Below are positions 25,944 through 35,085 of a DNA stretch of 64,000 nucleotides, in pieces (within the stretch, counting starts at the first letter, position 1; the number at the start of each line of letters is the position of its first letter). The notes beneath the pieces are model-generated. The model ran no database searches. It had not been told where the DNA came from and saw nothing but the letters and a program-made list of their open reading frames with translations. The stretch is from Mactromeris polynyma (Eukaryota; Mollusca; Bivalvia; Venerida; Mactridae), in assembly GCA_032209605.1 (NCBI GenBank), contig JASFXZ010000009.1, forward strand, positions 19,393,553-19,457,552, read 5' to 3'. The position numbers were made by a program, and so were the translations under genes.

Positions 25944-26388
25944 CGGAAGTAGAAGCATGCTCAATATAGGAAGGACATGACATGTACGATCTGGAGTCCG
26001 GCTCGGTGTCGTCAAAACAGCTAAATCCATCCCACGTTCTCGGACAAAATCGTCCATTTGATGTATTCCTTTCGGGTGTACTGATTTGTCTTTGACAACA
26101 CTTTATAGCCGCGTAACAACAGTCTGTCCATCTTTTACACTTGTCTGTTCCCAGGGTACCGCACACTAAATCCCGATCTGTCGAATTTGTGACGTCTGCA
26201 CTGACAGAAAAATTCTGAGAATATGCGTCACTTCCGATTTCAGGAATTAAGACAAACGGGTAGTTAGGATTCGGACGTAGGTCATGTTTTTCGTTATGAA
26301 ATAAATATTTGTAGCACATTGAACAAGAAAACAGTTTAAACACAGCCGCAGGAAACACTGCTAGACGGTCTCTACACAATTCAGTCAT
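25944..26388 (-). CDS. Class B GPCR, extracellular hormone-receptor-domain exon (partial)
   Basis: This is the only convincing host-gene exon. The open frame of 148 codons contains a cysteine pattern followed by the signature CPRTWDGFSCFDD and SCPSYIEHAS, at residues 115-127 and 138-146. That is the ligand-binding hormone-receptor (HRM) domain of secretin-family receptors such as the calcitonin, CRF and PDF types. Upstream cysteines in VCGTLGTDKCKRWTDCC and KCC (residues 76-98) complete the set. The exon ends at 25944 in a good donor (minus-strand G|GTAAGT, phase 1). The frame continues to 25897 only by reading into the intron. The seven-membrane domain must be in further exons at lower coordinates; I did not find them. 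The ATG at 26388 may not be the true start: an 'atacag' acceptor-like site lies just upstream and no clean signal peptide is seen. The usual Trp after the second signature Cys is Phe. Ligand subtype unknown. Confidence 0.75.
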
Positions 26389-28080
26389 TTTTGCTGTATT
26401 AAAGTACTCCCGTATTGTAATGTATACTATTATTCAGACAAGATAACGAAACGATTTTAAAGTTGAACTCACACGCGCGCATTATGCGTATACTTTCATA
26501 TCGGACATTGTCTCTTCAGGGAGATAATGAGAAAATGTCCAACCAATGTAAATACTATATAAACGTGAATCTAAATGTTTAATTGGTTAAATCAAACACA
26601 CCACTGAAATGGTCGACTTATAATTTACCAGACACATCTGTTATCTTTGCGAGTGCGTAAAAGTCACTACATTGAATCATATTATTTAACTTAAATACGG
26701 GCTACAAATAAATGAAACAATCGCAACATTACATAGCCACTTCAGGTTAATCCAACTAAAATCGTCTTATGTAGATTGTTATCAATTATCATGAAAAATT
26801 AACACTCGCAAATAGTTAGCACAACTTTGACTTGGATTACATTTTGAAGTATAACATTTACTCCCGCATTGTTGTACTGATACTGCATGACTAAATCCAT
26901 TCTAATATTAAGTTTTAAATGACAAGCGTTATACAAGTTATTTAGTGCCCTTTGATTGCACAAAAAATGACAGTAAACACATGTCATCAGTACACAAACA
27001 GAAATTGAAACCACTTGAAAAATTTATCTTCCTCGTCCATTGAAGTCCAAACCGTGTGATTGCATCTGAGAAATATTTTCTTCACAGATTTTATTCTCTT
27101 AAAATAATTTTAAAAAAACTGTTATAAAATTTAAACTGTACCTGTATTAAATTTTGTCTTATTCATTATCATCGAACAGAGAATAAAAATCTGAAAACGT
27201 ACACCGCGAATTTATTTTTGTGTGAAAATATACAATAAATTTACCGATTCAATACTCCAGTTACATTGAGAGTACAGACTTATATATATATGCGTACGTC
27301 ACCTTATGCATCCGACGTTCGCCTCTTTCATAACGCAACTGCAAGTTACAGTTATTTATATCCAATACACACACCAATCATGGTCCACCTTGTTTCAGCA
27401 CATTATTCCCCCTGTATCAGCAAACTCGGCTATTTGTTATCTGACACAGAACAGTAAACAAGTATGATCATTATCACGCTTAGTCTCGTACGTTACATCA
27501 GCAATTCGAGTCATTGATAAATTGTAAGTGTTTGGTAAACTCCGGCAAGAGCGCTCGTCGCATTTCTAAGTAAATGATTTCACTATGTCTTGTCTTGATG
27601 GAATGGTCACGTGTTAGAACAAAATGTGTCGTATAATATTCATGAATGTGTTAGTTAATTAATTATAAAATGCATTTAAATGATGATTTAAATGATATCA
27701 TTAATAGAACTTAATATTAGAGTCCACACGTACACGATTCATAGCATAATATTCACGGATTATGCAAAACTTTAGATAATCTTCGCATTTTACATATATT
27801 AATTTCTCCCGCAATTCTATATTCAATACTGTTATCTGTTTCTTAATTTTATTCATATAAACAGAACATCTTATTTATTAAGACGTCTACAAAACATATG
27901 ATGCAATTACCAATTGGTACACTTTCTCTGAATATATGTGTCGGTACAGAACTGAACTGATATGTTTCACGTGGCCATATAATGAAACAAAAAAATGGTC
28001 TAATCACATTAATAGTATATATCTGCGTTTGCAAGACGAAAGTCTTATAGATTAAGCTACTAAGATTGGAAGTTATCATT
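26389..28080. other. Unannotated sequence 5' of the receptor exon
   Basis: This is intron or promoter sequence of the minus-strand receptor gene, or intergenic; I cannot tell which. No TATA box, further exon or repeat can be supported. Confidence 0.5.
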
Positions 28081-28082
28081 TA

Positions 28083-28232
28083 CAGTAAAACCTCAATGAT
28101 AAGATCACCCTTGGTACACTTGAAAACTGGTCTTAATATTGAGAGCAAAACAGTGAAAATAGACTTGCACATTGTTTTCTTAATTTTGAGGTGGTTTAAT
28201 TATTGCGGTGGTCTTTAAGTGAGGTTTTACTG
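28083..28232 (+). mobile_element. pogo-like MITE, copy 3 (best preserved)
   Basis: Left end TA-CAGTAAAACCTCAATGAT, right end 'AAGTGAGGTTTTACTG-TA'. The outermost 13 bases are perfectly inverted (CAGTAAAACCTCA) and flanked by TA. It is 150 bp and shares its interior with copies 1 and 2. No coding capacity. Confidence 0.85.
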
Positions 28233-28234
28233 TA

Positions 28235-28559
28235 GTTAAGAAATGATTGAACATCAGTACGTATCGGGTAAATCTACAGATAACTCAACAATTAGTAGAG
28301 AGCTTTGCCAGTCCGGTTATCTCTCTATGGACTGAGTGCTAATGTCAAAGGCAATAGTTCGATACACAGTCGAGGTAAATATCAATGTCAGATTCTTCTG
28401 TGGAAATTCGCGATAGAAGAATAGTAGGTGAAGTATGATTGATATACAGTACAAACGGCGTTAACTGACCGTTATTAACTACCAACGGAATAATCGTAAT
28501 GGACAATAACATGTGCGTGAATGAAGTTGATTACAAACTGATCGCCAATATATCGGTCG
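28235..28559. other. Unannotated sequence
   Basis: A weak B-box-like 'atagttcgatacac' lies at about 28348, but no tRNA fold can be supported. Confidence 0.5.
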
Positions 28560-28991
28560 ATGCCTAGGCGATGTCCGACAGGGCATCGCACACATCGGGC
28601 GGGCGCCGGGTCAAATTTTGGACAACCCATATATCGGTCAGAAGCCGCCCAGACGCCGATCAGGTGCCGGCCGGGTCCTCCGGCCGACTTGGCGGCGCCC
28701 GCCGGAAATCAGCCAGACATCGGCCGGGGCCCGGCCAGCGTCTGGCCGAAAACCCACTGAGACTCGCAGGGGTATCGCAGGGACGAAGACAGGACATCGG
28801 ACGAGTGCCTTTCGGACACCGGCCGATAAACGGGCCAATAATTCGACCCCATTTTTTGGAAGGTCGGCCGATCGTTTTTAAATGTGACTGTGACCGCCCC
28901 ACCGCGCGATTTTTCGCCGACCTCTACACGCCGACCGATGCTTAGAAATCGCACGCACTGCCCGGCCACCGCTTTAATTGTGACTTAGGTA
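28560..28991. mobile_element. Non-autonomous Harbinger relative, GC-rich
   Basis: This GC-rich block is full of CCGGCCGAT/ATCGGCCGG-type words. Its right end, from 'ccgaccgatgcttagaaatc' through 'cccggccaccg' to GTGACTTAGGTA, is a diverged copy of the right end of the complete element at 33497-33557 (GTGACCGAGGCA). It too is followed by TAA (28992-28994). The left end is not resolved: no matching inverted terminus or TAA was found near 28540-28570. The six ORFs of 60-124 codons here are an effect of GC richness, not genes. Confidence 0.65.
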
Positions 28992-29156
28992 TAAGTTATG
29001 CTCCCGATAATACCTCGGTCACAAATCCAATCCGGCCGCCGTCCGATGATCGGCCGACGTATTTTTTCGCTCATCGGGCCGGCGGCCGGCCGCTGATCGC
29101 ACGGACATCGGGGCATTTTGGAGCGTCGGGCGGCGGCCGGACTAATTTTAATGTGA

Positions 29157-29186
29157 CTCTCACACTCTGCCGTGTAGGCCTACCGT
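29157..29186 (+). repeat. Internal inverted arm of Harbinger element, left
   Basis: Thirty bases beginning 'ctctcacactctgccgtg' are the exact reverse complement of 32703-32732. They sit 146 bp inside the left terminus but 825 bp inside the right terminus. Confidence 0.9.
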
Positions 29187-29339
29187 GTGCCACCGTGCGC
29201 GAAAATGTCTGCGGACGGTGGAGCACGGCGAGGGCACACGGTGGTTCGTTATCAAAGCGGGCAACACGTTAATAGGGCGTTGGCGCTTATTTACAGCCGG
29301 TGGGACCCGGCGAAAGTTTTGGGCATGTTCAAAACTTTG

Positions 29340-29800
29340 GCCGGCTGGCACCGGCCACAAGTAAGCGGCAAGAGGACGGTGTTGAACGGTATGAGGACGG
29401 TATGAATACGTTATGAAAACGGTCACACTGTATGAACACGTTCACAACACGCTCATAAACCGTTACAGAACGGTGATGAACGGGCAAAAAAAATCCACCG
29501 TCTGCAACGGGTTGTAAGCGGGTTGTGAACGTGTCATGAACGTGTTGATACCGTGCCACAGTGTTCATAACGTATTCATACCGTCCTCATTACAGTGTTC
29601 ATACCGGACTGCCAACGGGTGTTTCCAAAGCGGTACCGCCTGATTCTGACGGCGCCGCCTCCCTAACGCATGGGTAACATCCTGTTAACGCCTTGACGTT
29701 CCCATAACGTCCTATAACGGGTCCATAACGTGTCCTTACCTTCACAGTAGCGTCATATGAACGTGCCATTACCAACAAATTTACTTTTGTCACCGTGTGC
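29340..29800. promoter_or_regulatory. CGGTATG/ACGTT-rich subterminal repeats
   Basis: Degenerate short repeats of the 'aacggtatga', 'gaacacgttca', 'aacggg' type occur in both orientations. A comparable CCGGTATG-rich cluster lies near the other end at about 32440-32610. Paired subterminal motifs of this kind usually serve as transposase or accessory-protein binding sites; that role is inferred. Confidence 0.5.
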
Positions 29801-29824
29801 CACCGTTTGTCACTAATTATTGGG

Positions 29825-29832
29825 TATATATA
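29825..29832 (+). promoter_or_regulatory. TATA box of the Harbinger transposase gene
   Basis: TATATATA occurs 71 bp before the chosen ATG at 29903. Transcription would start near 29855-29862. The match and spacing are good; use is not proven. Confidence 0.55.
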
Positions 29833-29902
29833 GAGGGGTTTCGTCAGATGAGCTTTACTTTTTCTTGTGTACATGGTCGTATGAGTCGGTGACCAACTGA
29901 CC

Positions 29903-31406
29903 ATGGATTGTCCTGACAGGGTCAGACTCATGTACATGTTGGCTATTGCCCAGCGTGAGCGTGATGAGTTGGACCTGGACGTCAATGACCACATTGTCAG
30001 GAGAAACCAGAGAAGGGCACGGAGAGGCCAACGCAAGAGATGCGCTTGGACGAGGGGGTGGGTGAGGCGTCGCCGTGAGTTTGGCATTTACGACCAGCTC
30101 ATGGTTGAATTACGCAGAGAAGATCCGAAGGCTTTCAAGAACATTCTGCGGATGCCCCCGACATGTTCGATGAGATATTTGCCAGGATTGAACATCGTCT
30201 GACCAAGCAACACACCAGGTACCGGGAACCTCTCGAGCCTGGTCTCAAGTTGGCCGTGACACTTAGACACCTTGCTTCCGGGGCTAAGTACACAGACCTA
30301 CAGTATAGTTGGAGGATCCCAAACAACTCCATCTCAATCTTCGTCAAAGAGGTCTGCAAGGCTATTTGCGACGAGTTCATGGATGAGGTCATGAAGCCAC
30401 CATCAACAGAAGCTGAATGGCAAGCCATTGCAGATGGCTTCTTGACGAGGTGGAACTTCCCCAATTGTCTTGGAGCTCTGGACGGGAAACATGTCGGCGT
30501 CAAATGCCCCGCCAATTCAGGATCCCTGTATTATAACTACAAGGGATTCTATTCAGTCATATTGATGGCATTGGTCGACTCTGATTACAAATTCATCTGT
30601 GCGGATCTTGGTGGTAAGTACCTTAATTTATATCACAAGTATAACTTTGTACTGCTTTTATAAAATAATATAAATTTCAATGTTATTTATTACCCACCTG
30701 AGATGATTGATATATGATCAGGTAAATAAGAAGGTAATAATCAATTTAAATTGCTCATAATTAATTATTATTGTTGCATAATTATGTTTCTAATATTATT
30801 CTTTGTTGTTATGTATTTTCAGGCAAGGGCGCAGCATCCGATGCTCAAATCTACAACGCATCTGAGCTGAAACAGTGCTTCGAGGATGGCTCGCTGAACA
30901 TACCGGACCCCACACCACTTCCAAATGACACTCAGGATGTCCCTTTCTTCATAGTGGCTGACGACGCCTTCGCCCTGAAGCCCAATCTCATGAAACCTTA
31001 TGGTGGGCGCGGCAGAGACAAAGAAGAGAGGATCTTCAATTATAGATTGTCTCGGGCAAGGCGAGTCGTTGAGAACGCGTTTGGCATACTTGCCAACCGT
31101 TTTCAGGTGCTCATGACAACCATGGGCCACGACCCCGCTACCGTCCGTCTCATCGTAACAACGTGCATGGTCCTGCACAACTTGATGAGGATCCGTTATC
31201 CACAAATGCAGAACCAACTGGTCAACCGGCATGGTGCCCATGCCAACCCTGCTGGTCAGTGGAGGGCGGCAAGAAACCTTGAGGACACCGTCAGACAGCC
31301 TGGTCCCAACATCGACAACAGAGAGGGGAAGAAGCAAAGAAACCTCCTTCGGCACTGGTGCAATTCGGAGGCGGGTGAAGTGCCATGGCAGGACAACATG
31401 ATATGA
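29903..31406 (+). CDS. HARBI1-like PIF/Harbinger transposase (spliced, one frameshift)
   Basis: This is a DDE transposase of the DDE_Tnp_4 / HARBI1 family. Exon 1 (29903-30613) encodes a basic N-terminus rich in RR/RK, then VRRRREFGIYDQL and LRREDPKAFKNILRMPP. Here the frame breaks: within CCCCC at 30155-30159 one base is missing and the protein resumes in another frame at MFDEIFARIE (30163). LGALDGKHVGV follows, with the first catalytic Asp at 30481. An intron with consensus GTAAGT and TTTTCAG (30614-30822) splits the conserved ADLGGKGAASDAQIYN. Exon 2 (30823-31406) has ADDAF (second Asp, 30960) and RRVVENAFGILANRF (Glu, 31071), so all three catalytic residues are kept. Predicted length is about 431 residues, normal for the family. 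The start follows a TATA box by 71 bp. The homopolymer frameshift could be an assembly error. The partner MYB-like protein of this superfamily was not found. Confidence 0.9.
30614..30822 (+). other. Intron of the Harbinger transposase gene
   Basis: It is 209 bp and AT-rich, with donor GTAAGT and acceptor TTTTCAG. Joining the exons keeps the frame and rebuilds the family motif GKGAASDAQ. Confidence 0.85.
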
Positions 31407-31509
31407 ATACATACAGGAGAGAAACCATACATGTGAAGTAAACTTCATGATTACCTGAGAACTTTCAGGAATACACTGTCATATCATATCATTATTTTAT
31501 TGTATGTAC

Positions 31510-31515
31510 AATAAA
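31510..31515 (+). terminator. Poly(A) signal for the transposase transcript
   Basis: AATAAA lies 104 bp after the stop codon, at the expected place for the 3' end of the mRNA. Confidence 0.6.
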
Positions 31516-31552
31516 TTGTTGTCAATATATTGTATGAACTTGAAAATATTGT

Positions 31553-31871
31553 TTCTGGTTGTTTTTATAATGAAAGGTTTGGGGGCCTATGACACTACTA
31601 ATAAACTACTTTTAATAAATCAATGGTCCGGGGTAATAAGTTTACTATATATCTGTTTGTTTTTATAATCAAAGGTTTGGGGGCCTATGACACTAATTAT
31701 GATAATAATAATAAACTGAAACAGAAGCCAATTTATATAAGATAACAATCATTTATTTTGACAAAATATAGCAAAGTATGAAATTACACTGGTTTAATCG
31801 CTAGGATCACTCAGTCTTTGAATATATAAAGTATGAAATTACAGTGGTTTAATCGGCAGGATCACTCAGTT
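31553..31871 (+). repeat. Two short tandem duplications inside the Harbinger element
   Basis: 'aaaggtttgggggcctatga' occurs at about 31574 and 31672, within longer similar stretches. 'gtatgaaattacactggttt' and a near-identical copy with downstream 'atcactcagt' occur at about 31777 and 31829. Confidence 0.8.
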
Positions 31872-31888
31872 CACTGAATAATGTCACA

Positions 31889-32180
31889 GGCAATAATACA
31901 TGATGACACACTCCTGTGAATATAATGACTGAGAAATAATATATGACACATTGAAATTCACTCCTGTGAATATAATGACTGAGAAATAATATATGATACA
32001 TTGAAATTCACTCCTGTGAATATAATGACCCAGAAATAATATATGACACATTGAAATTCACTCCTGTGAATATAATGACTGAGAAATAATATATGATACA
32101 TTGAAATTCACTCCTGTGAATATAATGACTCAGAAATAATATGTCACACATTGAAATTCACTTACAATAATATATGACAC
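31889..32180 (+). repeat. 50-bp minisatellite, about 5.5 units
   Basis: The units contain 'gaaataatatatgacacatt' and 'cactcctgtgaatataatga'; the spacing between them is 50 bp. It lies between the transposase gene and the right subterminal region of the Harbinger element. Confidence 0.92.
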
Positions 32181-32184
32181 ATAC

Positions 32185-32248
32185 GCTGCTTTGCTTCCAC
32201 GGCGTCTGCCTGGCCCTCCCCCCTAGGCTTACCCTTCTTGAGTGGCAT
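32185..32248 (-). other. Possible first exon of a second Harbinger protein (weak)
   Basis: The minus strand has an ATG at 32248 followed by a 21-codon basic frame, MPLKKGKPRGEGQADAVEAK, ending at a good donor (C|GTATGT, 32184). Many Harbinger elements carry a divergent second gene for a MYB-like protein at this place, but I found no further exon between here and the transposase gene. It may be a remnant or chance. Confidence 0.2.
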
Positions 32249-32702
32249 AATGCAGTAAATATGTGATCAAAAGATGAGGAGAAGTGTCGTGGAGTTTCCT
32301 TGAAGAAAAATGGAGAGCGGACTGACCGTTGCCGTTCAAATCGGGGTATTTATGGCAGTCGTGTCATGACGTCAGCAGTCCGGGGACTCGCTCACAGGAC
32401 GCTCCGAGCGGTGAGGGGACGCTAAGTGACTGGTAGGTGGCTGCTACAAACCCGGTGCACACGTTCGAGACCCGGTATGGGCCCGGTATGGAAACGGCCA
32501 AAATTTTCAACAAAAGTCAATCTGGGCGGTGAAGACGGTAGAAGCACGTTCAACACCCGGTATGCGCCCGGTGAGAACGGTCAGAAGATGGCAACGAAAC
32601 GGTGAAAAGATTAATTTTATGAATTTTTTTTGCGGCCGGGGACAAGTTCGCTCAAAACCCAACGTTCTGGACTCTGTTTTTTTTTAATAGCCCGGCAGGT
32701 GG

Positions 32703-32732
32703 ACGGTAGGCCTACACGGCAGAGTGTGAGAG
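32703..32732 (+). repeat. Internal inverted arm of Harbinger element, right
   Basis: This is the exact reverse complement of 29157-29186. Confidence 0.9.
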
Positions 32733-33557
32733 CTCCATAAGTCTCACTTAAAATTTTACCCGACGTCGGGCCAAGGAAGGAATCGTGCTGAGATCGGATC
32801 AAGATCGGACGATCATCGCACGGAGATCGCCCGACATCGGGGCCATTGTACATGCGCCGAGAAAAATCAAGGTGTGGCTAAGCGACATTTAAATCGGCCG
32901 GCGACCTCCGATCGTCGGACGGCCTCCGTCCGATGACTGACGGACGCCGGACGGTGCCCGTCAGGTGTCCGCCCGGAGACCGAAGGACTCCGACCAGTTC
33001 TTTGCAGATCACGTGGGTAGGTAGGTCCCGCCCTGCATCTTCAGCTTCTCATTTCCAGTCAAGATGCCGAGAAGGAAAGTCGTTTCACGACCAGAGACTC
33101 TCCCTCAGCCTCGCTATTCTCTGCTGCCGGTACATGAATCGACCACTGGTAAAATCCTGTCTGCGAATGAAAGACTGTGGGATTTATATATTATTTATAT
33201 ACCATTTTCCAGTCGGCGCGCAACAGTCGCGGAGTGCGGCCGGCGCCCGGCCGATGCCCACCAGATTGCCGTCCGGACATCGTACGATTCATTTAAATTT
33301 TCCGGCATCCTTGCGGCGCTCGGACGATACCCGTGCGATAGCCGGCCGATGATCGACCGGCCGCCGTCCGATTAATAACCCGATACTCCACCCAACAGTT
33401 TTCCCGAACTGTCCGATTGCCGGCCGATCATCGGCGCCCTTTTATCCAAGCTTTAGTGCCACTCATCGGACGGCGACCGGCTCCGACGTGTACAGTCCGT
33501 CCGATGCCTAGAGATCGGACGCATCGGCCGGTGGCCGGGTGATTTGTGACCGAGGCA
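32733..33557. repeat. GC-rich right subterminal region of Harbinger element
   Basis: Dense words of the CCGGCCGATCATCGG and GTCCGATG type lie in both orientations, as on the left side. ORFs of 69-139 codons in several frames here reflect GC richness. An ATG at 33064 opens a basic stretch MPRRKVVSRPE, but nothing supports it as a gene. Confidence 0.7.
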
Positions 33558-33560
33558 TAA

Positions 33561-34030
33561 GAAAATGTTCTCAAGGGAGATAATTTGATTAGTAAGTAAG
33601 ACAGAGTTGTGGTCTTGTATTCTGTTGTTACTCGCAAAGTCCTCTTTTATTGGGTACGCCATAGATAAAATATTTTCAAAAGTTCACTAGATGCTATTAG
33701 ATTTATGCTTCAGACAAGAAAATTTAATCAAAAGAAATAATTTAAAAAAGTAAGTGAGAAAAAGTAATGGTTCTTGTACAGCGCACTGGCTCTCAAAGTC
33801 CTCTATTATTGGACGAAGTTTAAATACCAATCAAGATAATAGTTTTCGAGTTATGATCCGGACAAGAAAATGTAATTAATGGAGCTTATTCGAAAAGTAA
33901 GTGAGACAGAGGTTCTTGCACACTGCTATTCATCTCAATGACCTCTATCAATGTGTAATATTTCAAAAACAATCATAGAATAATTTTTGAGTTATTCTCC
34001 ATCCGGACAGACGGACGGACGCACGGCGAA
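33561..34030 (+). repeat. Degenerate ~150-bp tandem repeat (R6), about 3 units
   Basis: Three related units start near 33561, 33714 and 33862. Each has 'gaaaatgt' or 'gaaaattt', a '(a)gtaagtgagaca' word, 'ttcttg', and 'aaagtcctct' or 'aatgacctct'. Truncated pieces lie at 28995-29010, just left of the Harbinger element, and at 48765-48850. The third unit ends in 'gacggacggacgcacgg'. Confidence 0.8.
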
Positions 34031-34918
34031 CATCACCATATCTCCCTTCTACGTCGGCAAGGGATGGGGGGGGTAAAAATCACAATCCCTCAAAAAACAC
34101 CGAGAGACATTAAATAGCATCTACATACACACTTAAAAATTATTCTACCGTTGTCAGTAAATCGCAACAAGACTTTGAAATGTCATTATTTTAAATACTA
34201 CTATGCATAATAACTGTTACATAACGCTACAAGATTATGAATAAACATCAATATATTACCTACTGGTTGCATTTATCTTTCAAACAATCCTTTACAAAAC
34301 TTCATTTAAATGCAATTTATCTCACAAATAGATTCCACTACTGTAATAAATATTTCATCTCTCTTATCAAAGCGAAATATTATTCGCGTAAATGTTGATT
34401 ATAGTGTTTTTCACCAATTTATGGCTTTCATCACCAGCAAATAAATATTTGTTGCCGCAAATATTTACATTTTCTTGCATGCAACATAAAGCCAGTCTGT
34501 ACAATAAATACATTAAAAATATTGTTGCAGACAATTATTGAAGCATCTAGCTTTTACGGAATGACATAAAGCTATAAGACCAACCAGTCTTGCTTGGCAG
34601 TTATGTAAATGCTAGTGCACGTTATTACATACAAATGACAGGGTTAACTACAAAAAGACAGAAGCCATTGCGTGATGTAACTTTAAGTCTTATTCATAGT
34701 TGTGATTGATAGTGACAATATGGTGAATTTTAACTTAACATTGATCTAAACAACGGTATACAAAGTGAACAACTGTTAGACTATTCCTATAATATATGTC
34801 TATAAGACAAAATATCGTTCAATTAATGACTGCTTCTTAAGATCTTTTTTGATAATATTGAAATGTTACATACAAACTTATGTAGTGTGCTTATCTTTAT
34901 TCATGTTCATCCTTGACT
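34031..34918. other. Unannotated AT-rich sequence
   Basis: No gene or repeat is supported. Confidence 0.6.
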
Positions 34919-35085
34919 TCGATTGGTTAACCTTTCGATAAAGGGTACGTTACCTTACCGTCATCCATTGAATTTACCGAAACCCATTTTGGATTTTGAG
35001 CAATCCTTACATCTCGCCAGGTGGCAAACAAATCTTAACCTTCAAATTGCGACGACCATCTTTTTCATGATATTTCTTGTTTAAT
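34919..35085 (+). repeat. Short dispersed repeat R3, copy 3
   Basis: It has the same ordered landmarks as 14056-14250: 'gataaagggtacgttacc', 'ttttggat', 'taaccttcaaattgcgacga' and 'atatttcttgttt'. Confidence 0.75.

Larger units (their letters stand above)
29008..33560 (+). mobile_element. PIF/Harbinger element with TAA target-site duplication
   Basis: The element spans 29011-33557 (4547 bp). Its termini TACCTCGGTCACAAATC and GATTTGTGACCGAGGCA form 17-bp inverted repeats with one mismatch. TAA lies on each side (29008-29010 and 33558-33560), the target duplication typical of PIF/Harbinger. Removing the element joins 'agttatgctcccga' to 'gaaaatgttctcaaggg', which recreates a unit of the flanking degenerate repeat (compare 'agttatgatccggacaagaaaatg' split at 33846-33869). 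The order inside is: GC-rich subterminal region, an internal 30-bp inverted arm, CGGT-rich repeats, transposase gene on +, 50-bp minisatellite, CGGT-rich repeats, the mirror 30-bp arm, GC-rich subterminal region. A transposase frameshift makes it probably inactive. Confidence 0.9.

Noticed and set aside
28560..28991. Several overlapping ORFs of 60-124 codons in all frames
   Set aside because: High GC content with few stops explains them. None has a recognisable domain, and the block is a transposon end.
30819..31448. 209-codon minus ORF opposite the Harbinger transposase
   Set aside because: It is a shadow of exon 2, whose + strand frame carries the conserved DDE motifs.
33064..33375. 103-codon + ORF starting MPRRKVVSRPE as the missing MYB-like protein
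   Set aside because: It has no SANT/MYB tryptophan spacing and runs into the GC-rich terminal repeats.
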